Shown here: piece after piece, positions 43,299 to 50,571 of the stretch | How positions within the stretch are numbered: the stretch's first letter is position 1 | Layout: the number at the start of each line of letters is the position of its first letter | Origin: CALCZU01 sp964396165 | GTDB lineage: Bacteria > Bdellovibrionota > FAC87 > UBA2466 | Assembly (NCBI GenBank): GCA_964396165.1 | Contig: CAYNEF010000003.1 | Location: 1-64,000 of the forward strand | Direction: 5' to 3' | DNA: 64,000 nucleotides | The notes under the pieces: generated by a model | The model's database searches: none | The model's input: the letters and a program-made list of their open reading frames with translations, nothing else | What the model was told of the DNA's origin: nothing | Program-made: the position numbers and the translations under genes

Positions 43299-44833
43299 AA
43301 TCAGTCATCCGATTTTTAAATGAAGATCATAAAATAGATACCATAGAAATTTCTGAAGACTGTAAAAAGGGCGTGGAAGCGACTCACAAGCAACTCGTTT
43401 CTTTGCTTGAAAGATCTGTTCCTGTTTACGGAGTAAATACAGGCTTTGGCGACAGCCTCTTCCGTTCCATTCCGCTTCAGAAAACAACACAGCTTCAAAA
43501 TAATTTGGTTTCGTATTTAATGTGCGGTGTAGGAAAAAAAATTCCACGTCGTGCTTCTAAAGCTACAACACTCTTTAGATTGATTTCACTTACGCGCGGC
43601 TATAGCGGCGTCAGTTTTGAACTCATCGAAGCATTCAAAGATTGTCTTGAAAGAAATTGGACACCGGTAGTTCCATGCCAAGGGTCGCTGGGCGCAAGTG
43701 GTGACTTGGTTCCGCTTGCTTATGTAGCTGCAATGCTTAGAGGCGAAGGGCAAATTGAAACTCCAGAGGGAATTTTCGAAGCAGCAGATCTATTTAAGCA
43801 GTACCAGAAAAAGCCTTACGAATTTAAACCCAAAGAAGCACTTGCGATTGTAAATGGCACATCGACCATGTGTGGAATGGGAGTCGAGTGTCTTTTAGAA
43901 GCAGAATACCTTGTCGAGTTAGTAGCGACAGGAACTGCTTGGTTGTGCATGGGGCTTAAAGGCAGAACAGAAGCGTTTTCTCCTCTGATTAATGAAAAAG
44001 GAAAAACGCATTCTGGTCAGGCTCTCATCGCAAAAAAAATCAGAACAGTGCTTCAGGAAGAAAATTATTCCGTCATCCCTGTAGCTTCGATTTCTTATGA
44101 TAAAAATCATACGACTTCTCTCGTACAAGATCGTTACTCTTTAAGATGCACGCCGCAGGTATTGGGCCCAGTTGTCGAAACGAATTTATTATTCAGACAG
44201 TGGCTAGAATCTGAAATTAACGGAGTATCCGATAATCCACTCATTGATGCCGAAGGTAATCTTGCAAATGGCGGAAACTTTTACGGCGGCTATTTGAGTC
44301 AGGGACTAGATTATTTAAAAATTTCACTCGGCCACATTGCAGATCTTGTGGATAGACAGGTCGCTTATATTGTCGATGAAAAATCGAATCGCGGCTTGCC
44401 TGCAAACTTGGCTGCATGGAATACGATTCCAGAAGAAGATAGGTTTTTGCATCACGGATTAAAAGGCGTGCACCAAAGCGTGTCTGCGATTACATCCGAA
44501 ATTTTGGCGAAAACAATGCCGAATGGATCTTTCTCCCGCTCGAGTGAATCCCACAACCAGGATAAGGTAAGCCTTGGCATGAGTGCCGCTAACCAAACGG
44601 TTGAAATTTTGGATTCTCTTTATTCCATTACCGCTATGTATCTGGTGTGTTTGACACAAGCACTTGATATTCAAGGAAGAGAACTCACGGGAAGTTCAAA
44701 AGAATTGTATGACTTTGTACGAAGACATGTTCCGTTTGTAGAAAAAGACAAAACGTTGAGCAAAGGAATTGAATCACTGACAACAGCATTGAGAGAACAA
44801 TCTCACAGGAGAAACAACTATGAAAACGCATGA
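43253..44833 (+). CDS. Aromatic amino acid ammonia-lyase (HAL/TAL/PAL family)
   Basis: A 526-residue MIO enzyme. The cofactor triad is Ala148-Ser149-Gly150 in GSLGASGDLVPL, and the catalytic Tyr59 is in VYGVNTGFG. The selectivity pair corresponding to His89-Leu90 of Rhodobacter tyrosine ammonia-lyase reads Tyr88-Leu89 here. This differs from the Ser-His of histidine ammonia-lyase and points to an aromatic substrate (Phe or Tyr). It would supply cinnamate or coumarate as the aryl starter. The GTG start overlaps the previous gene by 46 bases, and the first strand (YIDRQPIRLESV) fits the family N terminus. The end overlaps the halogenase-like gene by 14 bases. Confidence 0.93.
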   Translation: MQTRSFYIDRQPIRLESVIRFLNEDHKIDTIEISEDCKKGVEATHKQLVSLLERSVPVYGVNTGFGDSLFRSIPLQKTTQLQNNLVSYLMCGVGKKIPRRASKATTLFRLISLTRGYSGVSFELIEAFKDCLERNWTPVVPCQGSLGASGDLVPLAYVAAMLRGEGQIETPEGIFEAADLFKQYQKKPYEFKPKEALAIVNGTSTMCGMGVECLLEAEYLVELVATGTAWLCMGLKGRTEAFSPLINEKGKTHSGQALIAKKIRTVLQEENYSVIPVASISYDKNHTTSLVQDRYSLRCTPQVLGPVVETNLLFRQWLESEINGVSDNPLIDAEGNLANGGNFYGGYLSQGLDYLKISLGHIADLVDRQVAYIVDEKSNRGLPANLAAWNTIPEEDRFLHHGLKGVHQSVSAITSEILAKTMPNGSFSRSSESHNQDKVSLGMSAANQTVEILDSLYSITAMYLVCLTQALDIQGRELTGSSKELYDFVRRHVPFVEKDKTLSKGIESLTTALREQSHRRNNYENA

Positions 44834-46007
44834 TATCGGTATTATCGGTGGTGGTCCTGGTGGAAGTACTTTAGCGTCTTATTTGAGACAAAAAGGATAC
44901 GATGTCGCCCTGTTTGAAAAGGAAGCATTTCCCAGATTCAGAATCGGGGAATCTTTGCTCCCTTGCTCCATGCAAATTTTAAAAGAAACCGGTGTTTATT
45001 CTAAAATCGACAGCGGCAAGTATATCCGTAAGTTTGGTGCCCGTTTTATCGATCACCGCACGAATGAAACAATCCTGTTTAACTTCGGTGACAGCCCATT
45101 TGAAGATCACCGTATGGCATTTGAAGTGGAACGCAGCAAGTTTGATGCGGATTTACTTGAACACACAAAAGAGTTGGGCACGCATGTTTACCAACCGGTG
45201 CGCGTAGACGATATCGAAGAAAAAGACGATCATATCCTTGTTAAAACCGATCAAGAAACTTTTCGCGTAAAGTATCTTGCCGACGCATCCGGAAGAATAG
45301 CAGTAATCGGTAATAAGAAAAAAATGCGGCAACCCAATACAGATTTAATCAACAATATTGGTATTTTTTCGCATTATACCGGCGTGAAGCGTGATGAGGG
45401 AATTCGCGCAGGAGATATCATTATTTCTGTACTACCCAATCAAGCCTGGGCCTGGACTATCCCTTTTGCTTGCGGAAAAACAAGCGTTGGTATTGTGACT
45501 AATTCCAAGCTGATCCCTAAGGAAACAAATTTTGAACAGTATTTAACAACCATGCTCGATTCGACTCCTGTGTTTCGAGACATGATGAAAGATGCTGTGA
45601 GAGTCGCTGACGTGCAAGCGTACTCCAATTACTCTCACACTTGTGAATCCATGATTGGAAATCGCTGGTTGCAAGTTGGAGATGCTGCCGCTTTTCTCGA
45701 TCCTATTTTTTCATCGGGCGCGCATGTTTCCATGTACACGGCAAAACTCGCTTCTGATGTTATTGATCGTGCAATGCAAACAAACAGCAGCATTCTTGAA
45801 AAAGATCTTGGCGGTGCTTATCAAGATACAGTTAGAAAAGGTGTAACGCGCTTTCATAAGCTCATCCGACTTTTCTATGATACGGATTTTGTAAAAGACA
45901 CAAAGAAAATCCTGAGCCTCAAACTTTCCCGAGACGCGTTTACTTCTGCTGTCGCTGGGGACGTATGGAATGATGATAACGTGATTTTCCGCATGGGAAA
46001 TCTGTAA
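44820..46007 (+). CDS. Flavin-dependent halogenase-like enzyme
   Basis: A 395-residue FAD enzyme. The GGGPGG dinucleotide motif (residues 10-15), the phenol-halogenase-type segment FPRFRIGESLLP (37-48), a K-x-G-A-x-F motif (Lys71) and, most telling, W-A-W-T-I-P at residues 210-215 match the WxWxIP signature separating halogenases from monooxygenases. The likely target is the aromatic ring of the polyene or its starter, as in xanthomonadin- and flexirubin-type pigments, which are halogenated. An AGGAG ribosome site precedes the ATG. No separate flavin reductase gene is nearby. A non-halogenating flavin monooxygenase remains possible. Confidence 0.82.
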   Translation: MKTHDIGIIGGGPGGSTLASYLRQKGYDVALFEKEAFPRFRIGESLLPCSMQILKETGVYSKIDSGKYIRKFGARFIDHRTNETILFNFGDSPFEDHRMAFEVERSKFDADLLEHTKELGTHVYQPVRVDDIEEKDDHILVKTDQETFRVKYLADASGRIAVIGNKKKMRQPNTDLINNIGIFSHYTGVKRDEGIRAGDIIISVLPNQAWAWTIPFACGKTSVGIVTNSKLIPKETNFEQYLTTMLDSTPVFRDMMKDAVRVADVQAYSNYSHTCESMIGNRWLQVGDAAAFLDPIFSSGAHVSMYTAKLASDVIDRAMQTNSSILEKDLGGAYQDTVRKGVTRFHKLIRLFYDTDFVKDTKKILSLKLSRDAFTSAVAGDVWNDDNVIFRMGNL

Positions 46008-46008
46008 A

Positions 46009-47247
46009 ATGCGGATTCGGCTGTGGAAAGGATATCACGGCCCGCTAATTCAAGATCTCATCCAACAAACCTGGAAAAACGAAGAATTGCTTATTCTTTG
46101 TCCACCTACTTTTGAGAACAATTTTGATTTTTTATCCTTGTTACCAAAAGGGGAAATCGAGTTTACGGGCGACTGGGGAAAAATACCAGCTATCACGCAG
46201 GCAGCACATCAAGACTACCCGGAAAAACCTGTGTTCGGAATTTTTTCTTCTGGCACTATGGGCAGAAAACTCGTCCTCTATTCCAAAAAAAATATTGAAT
46301 CGTCTTTAAAGGCGATTCTAAGCCTTTTTAATTCGCGTTCTTATTCAGCAGTATTTTGTTACCCGCAGCCCTTTCACACTTTTGGTTTGATACTCGGGTA
46401 TTGCCACTCTCTGCTCTATTTTAAAAAGCTAGTTGCACCGATAGGAAATTATTCTGCACATTATCACAAGGCTTGGCTGGATTGGGAAGATAGAGGCCTT
46501 TTGACATTGGGAACCCCGACGCATTTTAAAGATTTACTGGAAGTAATTGAGAAAACAAATCTCAATCCCAGAAATACTTACTCCTCTATTATTGGAGCCG
46601 CAAAGGTAGAAAAAAATCTGTGGGAAAAAAGCCAAACAGTACTGCATATAGAGTCTCCAAGTATCGGATATGGTGCAACCGAGGCATCCCCGGGTATTAC
46701 CCATTTACCACCGGGCAAAGCACCGCAGCAAGACGGAGAAGTGGGACAGTTTCTTTCTCATATAGATGTTACATTACGGCCTAAAGAGGGGCTCGAGTTT
46801 TCCGGCCCGGCAGTTTGTCTTGCTATGATTCAAAACAACCATTTAGAATTTCCACGAAGTATTTTTATCAAAGATGTTCTTGAAAAAAGAGAAGACGGCG
46901 TTCTTGTATATAAAGGCAGGGCGGAACTGGTTCTTAACCGCGGCGGCGAAAAGTTCTCATTGGAAGAAATTGAGAACTTTTTAAAAGAAAAAATGAATTT
47001 AGATTCTGTTTGCGTTCCTGTTGCTCACCCAAGACTCGGAGAAGAGTTGGGGATTGTGGCAAAAGGAGTAAGCACGAACAAACAGGACATCTATGAGTCT
47101 TTGAAACAAAGATTCGGCCGTGAGTTTGATGATGACTTATACCAGGTGATTTTAGAGTTACCTGTAACTGCGAGTTCAAAGCTTGATCGCAATGAATGTA
47201 AGAAAATGATGGAGAGAAGTGTTGTCACTCCCAATCTCAACGTCTGA
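46009..47247 (+). CDS. ANL-superfamily AMP ligase (aryl acid-activating)
   Basis: A 412-residue adenylate-forming enzyme, shorter than typical acyl-CoA synthetases because of a reduced N-terminal part. The P-loop-like SSGTMGRKL is near residue 78, GYGATEA near 222, and the hinge/C-terminal domain block YKGRAELVLNRGGEKFS near 300, with a final catalytic-type lysine in TASSKLDR. It presumably activates the cinnamate or coumarate made by the ammonia-lyase and passes it to an ACP. It begins one base after the halogenase-like gene, and its 3' end overlaps the dehydratase gene by 29 bases. Confidence 0.87.
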   Translation: MRIRLWKGYHGPLIQDLIQQTWKNEELLILCPPTFENNFDFLSLLPKGEIEFTGDWGKIPAITQAAHQDYPEKPVFGIFSSGTMGRKLVLYSKKNIESSLKAILSLFNSRSYSAVFCYPQPFHTFGLILGYCHSLLYFKKLVAPIGNYSAHYHKAWLDWEDRGLLTLGTPTHFKDLLEVIEKTNLNPRNTYSSIIGAAKVEKNLWEKSQTVLHIESPSIGYGATEASPGITHLPPGKAPQQDGEVGQFLSHIDVTLRPKEGLEFSGPAVCLAMIQNNHLEFPRSIFIKDVLEKREDGVLVYKGRAELVLNRGGEKFSLEEIENFLKEKMNLDSVCVPVAHPRLGEELGIVAKGVSTNKQDIYESLKQRFGREFDDDLYQVILELPVTASSKLDRNECKKMMERSVVTPNLNV

Positions 47248-47662
47248 ACTGCTTAAGTACCTTCCGCATAAACCTCCCATGGTTTGGGTAGACGAAGTTG
47301 TGAGCTTTAGCGAAAATGAAATGCTTTGCCGGTCTGCGATTAAAGCAGAAGGACATTATTTTTCAAAAGAAGGTTTTCGCCCTTCCTCTTTTATTGAACT
47401 GATGGCACAAGGTTATGCGTTTGGATCTATTGCGAAAGAGATCACCTTAAATACCGGAAAAAAAATATCCAAAGCTTTTTTGGTGGGCGTCACCAATGCC
47501 AAATTTGAGAGACAAGAGAAATTTCCAACATCTGGTAATTTGTTTATCAAATTGGAAACAGAGCGCGAAATGTTGCCGGTAATTCTTTTCAAAGGCACTG
47601 TATACGATTCACAAAATAATTTTCTTGCGGAAGCCAGACTCAAAGTTTTCGCTGGAGAATAA
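47219..47662 (+). CDS. Hot-dog-fold dehydratase, aryl-polyene type
   Basis: A 147-residue single hot-dog domain. The opening LLKYLPHKPPMVWVDEV is characteristic of the 3-hydroxyacyl-ACP dehydratase subfamily found in aryl-polyene clusters, and the helix FIELMAQGYAFGS carries the Glu-x3-Gln pattern. It should work with the FabZ-like protein at 41187 to dehydrate intermediates. The GTG start lies within the AMP-ligase gene (29-base overlap), suggesting coupling. It is the last gene of the rightward pigment block. Confidence 0.85.
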   Translation: MLSLPISTSELLKYLPHKPPMVWVDEVVSFSENEMLCRSAIKAEGHYFSKEGFRPSSFIELMAQGYAFGSIAKEITLNTGKKISKAFLVGVTNAKFERQEKFPTSGNLFIKLETEREMLPVILFKGTVYDSQNNFLAEARLKVFAGE

Positions 47663-47701
47663 CTCGCTTATAAGGGACTTATCTCCTTCCTTTTTTATTT
47701 C

Positions 47702-47710
47702 TGTTATAAT
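47702..47710 (+). promoter_or_regulatory. Extended -10 promoter TGTTATAAT, leaderless arrangement
   Basis: TGTTATAAT is a perfect extended -10 element (TGnTATAAT). Its last base lies six bases before the ATG at 47717, so transcription is expected to start at or next to the start codon. No -35 match is seen at 16-18 bases upstream, which extended -10 promoters can tolerate. No Shine-Dalgarno is present. Confidence 0.6.
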
Positions 47711-47716
47711 TAAATC

Positions 47717-48295
47717 ATGACACGAAATGGAATTCTCTGTCTTGAAGGAGACTGGGACGAAGGATTGAAACGCACGCACAGTCTTATTCCCGTACTCGAA
47801 CTCGTCAAAAGCCAATGGAAGATTCCGTATATACACCGCACTGCCTCCACTCGGGACGAATTTCGCGCAGTTGTAAAAGAGTGGTTAAAATCAAAATACA
47901 ATAATTATCCTATTCTCTATCTTGGGTTTCACGGCAAACCAGGAAATTTGTTAATTGGCGGTGAGCTTATCCCCATCACCGATCTTGTAGAGTTTTATGG
48001 CAAAGGGAAGGGACGAATTGTCCATATTGGCGCATGTGAGACACTCAGTGCCAAACCAAAAGAGCTTTCAGTGTTTCTAAAAAAAACAAGGTTCGCAGCT
48101 ATTTGCGGTTTTAAGCATGATGTTGATTGGCTACACGCCTGCGCTTTGGAAATTATGATACTGGATGGATTATCTAGTCACAAAATTACAGCACGAAGCA
48201 TTCAGTCCTTTAAACGGAACTTGATGAAGAAAACAGGCTCTCTTGCAAGGGAGCTCGGGTTTAATGTCTGGGAACGTGGTAAACTAAGAAAATAA
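47717..48295 (+). CDS. Unrecognised protein with caspase/CHAT-like His-Cys dyad pattern
   Basis: A 192-residue cytosolic protein of no family I can name. A hydrophobic strand ends in a His-Gly (ILYLGFHGKPG, His72), and 35 residues later a second strand ends in a small-residue-Cys (IVHIGACETL, Cys107). This is the layout of clan CD peptidases (caspase, CHAT), with the His and Cys after consecutive core strands. The C-terminal part is helical and basic. If correct, it is a small regulated protease or a scaffold with that fold. It is read from an apparently leaderless message and is followed after two bases by an ATP-grasp ligase. Confidence 0.6.
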   Translation: MTRNGILCLEGDWDEGLKRTHSLIPVLELVKSQWKIPYIHRTASTRDEFRAVVKEWLKSKYNNYPILYLGFHGKPGNLLIGGELIPITDLVEFYGKGKGRIVHIGACETLSAKPKELSVFLKKTRFAAICGFKHDVDWLHACALEIMILDGLSSHKITARSIQSFKRNLMKKTGSLARELGFNVWERGKLRK

Positions 48296-48297
48296 CC

Positions 48298-49323
48298 ATG
48301 AAAATTCTTTTACTCACTTACACGGAACATGTTCCGCCGAAAGATATTACGGGAATTGACATGAATGAAGTCTTTTGGAAAGTGGAATACGATGTCTTTA
48401 ATTCACTAGTGAAGCTTGAACATGATGTAAAAATTCTCGGCGTTCATAACAGTGTAAAAGAAGTGGTACACGAGATAGAGACTTTCAAACCAAAAGTAGT
48501 TTTTAATCTCATGGATGATTTTGATGATCAGTCCATGCTGGATCAAAACGTACCCAGTTTGATTGAACTGATGAAAATTCCCTATACGGGTTGCAACCCT
48601 CGGGGACTTATTCTCAGCCGCGACAAAGCGCTCAGTAAAAATTTGGTGAAGGAATGCGGCGTTAAAGTTCCCAGGTTTTGGCCAGTACCGCGTGAAAAGT
48701 ACACAAATTTATCCCTGGTAGAAGGCTTTCCCGTGATTGTAAAATCGAGAACAGAAGATGCTTCATGCGGAATCTCTCAAGCTTCTGTCGTAAAGAATTC
48801 AACGGACTTGGTAGAAAGAATTGAGCGCGTCTGGCACTCCGTCGGTACAGATGCGATTGTAGAAGAATATATTTCAGGACAAGAAATATATGTGGGCGTC
48901 TTGGGTAATGAAAAACTAAAAGCGCTGCCTGTATGGGAACTCAAATTCGGTGAAAAGAATACGGAGATCCTTCCCATTGCTACGGATAGAGTTAAGTGGA
49001 GCCATTCCTACCGAAAGAAGCACAAAATAAAATCTGGCCCTGCGACACTGCCCGAAAAAATAAAAGAAGAATTGCATGAAGCAGCTCTTAAGATTTACAA
49101 GGCTCTTGGTTTATCCGGCTATGGAAGAGTGGACTTTAGAGTAACAAAAGACCATGAGATTTATTTTATCGAAGCAAACGCTAACCCGCATCTTGCTGAA
49201 GATGAAGATTTTGCCGAATCGGCAAAGGCTGCAGGAATCGCTTACCCCGAACTTCTTACGAAAATCATTACACTTGGAACAAAGTGGGAGAGAAGCAGTA
49301 ATCCCGTTACCGTAGAAGTTTAA
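48298..49323 (+). CDS. ATP-grasp ligase, D-Ala-D-Ala-ligase-like
   Basis: A 341-residue ATP-grasp enzyme. The N-terminal substrate domain includes VVFNLMDDFDDQS. The ATP-binding lysine is in PVIVKSR near residue 148, VEEYISGQE follows near 195, and the metal-binding end is FIEANANPHL near 305. The organisation follows D-alanine-D-alanine ligases, but the D-Ala ligase end motif ENT/ENTxPG is altered to EANANPH, so the substrate probably differs: an amino acid, peptide or peptidoglycan-related carboxylate. It begins two bases after the His-Cys protein gene, so both are surely one operon. Housekeeping Ddl activity cannot be excluded. Confidence 0.83.
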   Translation: MKILLLTYTEHVPPKDITGIDMNEVFWKVEYDVFNSLVKLEHDVKILGVHNSVKEVVHEIETFKPKVVFNLMDDFDDQSMLDQNVPSLIELMKIPYTGCNPRGLILSRDKALSKNLVKECGVKVPRFWPVPREKYTNLSLVEGFPVIVKSRTEDASCGISQASVVKNSTDLVERIERVWHSVGTDAIVEEYISGQEIYVGVLGNEKLKALPVWELKFGEKNTEILPIATDRVKWSHSYRKKHKIKSGPATLPEKIKEELHEAALKIYKALGLSGYGRVDFRVTKDHEIYFIEANANPHLAEDEDFAESAKAAGIAYPELLTKIITLGTKWERSSNPVTVEV

Positions 49324-50382
49324 CTAAAAGCTCTCCAAAAATCTCCATGTTGACTCTGTATTTTCTTTGATCATGGCCGGTATAATGGAAGAGGATCCAT
49401 CAGATTTAATTTCTATACCCAACGCTTTTGTCTTGTGCTTCCAGTAGTAATAATCAGCGCTGGAACCTTTAGCGACATAAATCACTTTAGAAATAGGGCC
49501 GTAGGCGTAACCATTTGTTTGTGCCATTTTAGATGTCATTTTATCAAAAACGATTTTATCTTCCGTAGGAATTGAGTCATATGTGTACGCCCAAGGGTAC
49601 ATAATCATGCCGCCTGTGGAGTGGTAGTCGATTGACCCTTCAATTGCGTATTTATCCACGAAGTTCATAATGGATTTAATACAAGGGTTTGAATTTTTGT
49701 TAGGGCTATCCGGCCATGGGTAGTCTCTGTTCGGATCTATGCCGTTCGCGTAGCGTTGTTTTCTGAAATACCCATCCGGATTAATGACAGGGATAAAATA
49801 GATTTCACGGTTGTCTACAATCTTGGTCAGTCTTTCATCTTTGCCGTATCCTGCAACTAATTGCTCGAGTAATCCGAACAGTACTTCCACCGTGATTAAT
49901 TCATCTCCGTGTGTAGCTGAAGTAATCATGATTTTCGGTTTATTATTTTGTGTGCGCACTGAGGAAAGTAGTCTCAATGCCATAAGTGGACGTCCTTCCA
50001 TCGACTTTCCATATTCTTCTAAAGTAGCAAGATTAGGATAGGTATCTGCAATTTTTTTTAAATGTTCCTGAACAGTTTGAAAATTATGAAATCCTGCAAG
50101 AGCTCGTTCACCAAGTCGCGACCAACGCGCATCCAAATCTGTATCTATTAATCTGGCATCTGGATCAATTTTTTTGAGAAGTGCTGTTTTATTTCTCGGA
50201 ACAATAATTTCAAATCCATCATCTGTTTTGTGTTCTACTTCAAACAGATCTGAAATCTGCGGCATCCGAGACTCGTTTTGTGCTTTGATAAGATACTTAT
50301 CCAGCACAGGATTTTCTGGGATGGGTTTAACGGACGTTGCATTGATGAGTAATAAGGGGAGTAAGTAGAAAAGTTTTTTCAT
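49324..50382 (-). CDS. Secreted M14-family zinc carboxypeptidase
   Basis: A 352-residue metallopeptidase with a signal peptide (KKLFYLLPLLLINATS). After a propeptide-like region of about 85 residues the M14 domain shows the zinc motif ATHGDE, the substrate arginine region NPDGYFRKQR with DPNRDYPW, the third zinc ligand in DYHSTG, and the catalytic Glu in GIEIKSD. All zinc and catalytic residues are present. The ATG at 50382 starts a normal signal peptide and is preferred over a TTG 18 bases upstream. It ends head-to-head with the ATP-grasp gene stop codon with no gap. Cleavage of C-terminal residues from peptides or peptidoglycan stems outside the cytoplasm is inferred. Confidence 0.9.
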   Translation of the reverse strand: MKKLFYLLPLLLINATSVKPIPENPVLDKYLIKAQNESRMPQISDLFEVEHKTDDGFEIIVPRNKTALLKKIDPDARLIDTDLDARWSRLGERALAGFHNFQTVQEHLKKIADTYPNLATLEEYGKSMEGRPLMALRLLSSVRTQNNKPKIMITSATHGDELITVEVLFGLLEQLVAGYGKDERLTKIVDNREIYFIPVINPDGYFRKQRYANGIDPNRDYPWPDSPNKNSNPCIKSIMNFVDKYAIEGSIDYHSTGGMIMYPWAYTYDSIPTEDKIVFDKMTSKMAQTNGYAYGPISKVIYVAKGSSADYYYWKHKTKALGIEIKSDGSSSIIPAMIKENTESTWRFLESF

Positions 50383-50499
50383 ATCTATAGATAGTACCAA
50401 GTGCCGTGCATGTGACTGGCAGAGGATGGGAACTTACCTTATCTGATGTTAAGTAAAGCGAAAATACTGTAATTTCAATATCTTACATAATAGTGTATT

Positions 50500-50512
50500 G
50501 TAAAATTTACAT
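50500..50512. promoter_or_regulatory. Palindrome TGTAAAATTTACA between divergent genes
   Basis: A perfect 6-1-6 inverted repeat lies in the 189-base gap between the divergent carboxypeptidase and binding-protein genes, with a further TGTAAA half-site at 50522-50527. It overlaps a weak -35-like TTGTAA (50499-50504) facing the binding-protein gene. It could be an operator for either gene, but no regulator can be named. Confidence 0.3.
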
Positions 50513-50571
50513 GGTTAGTGTAAATACTTCCAGCTCAAATTAACCCAAAGTCTAAGTTCAGGTGCTCTTTA

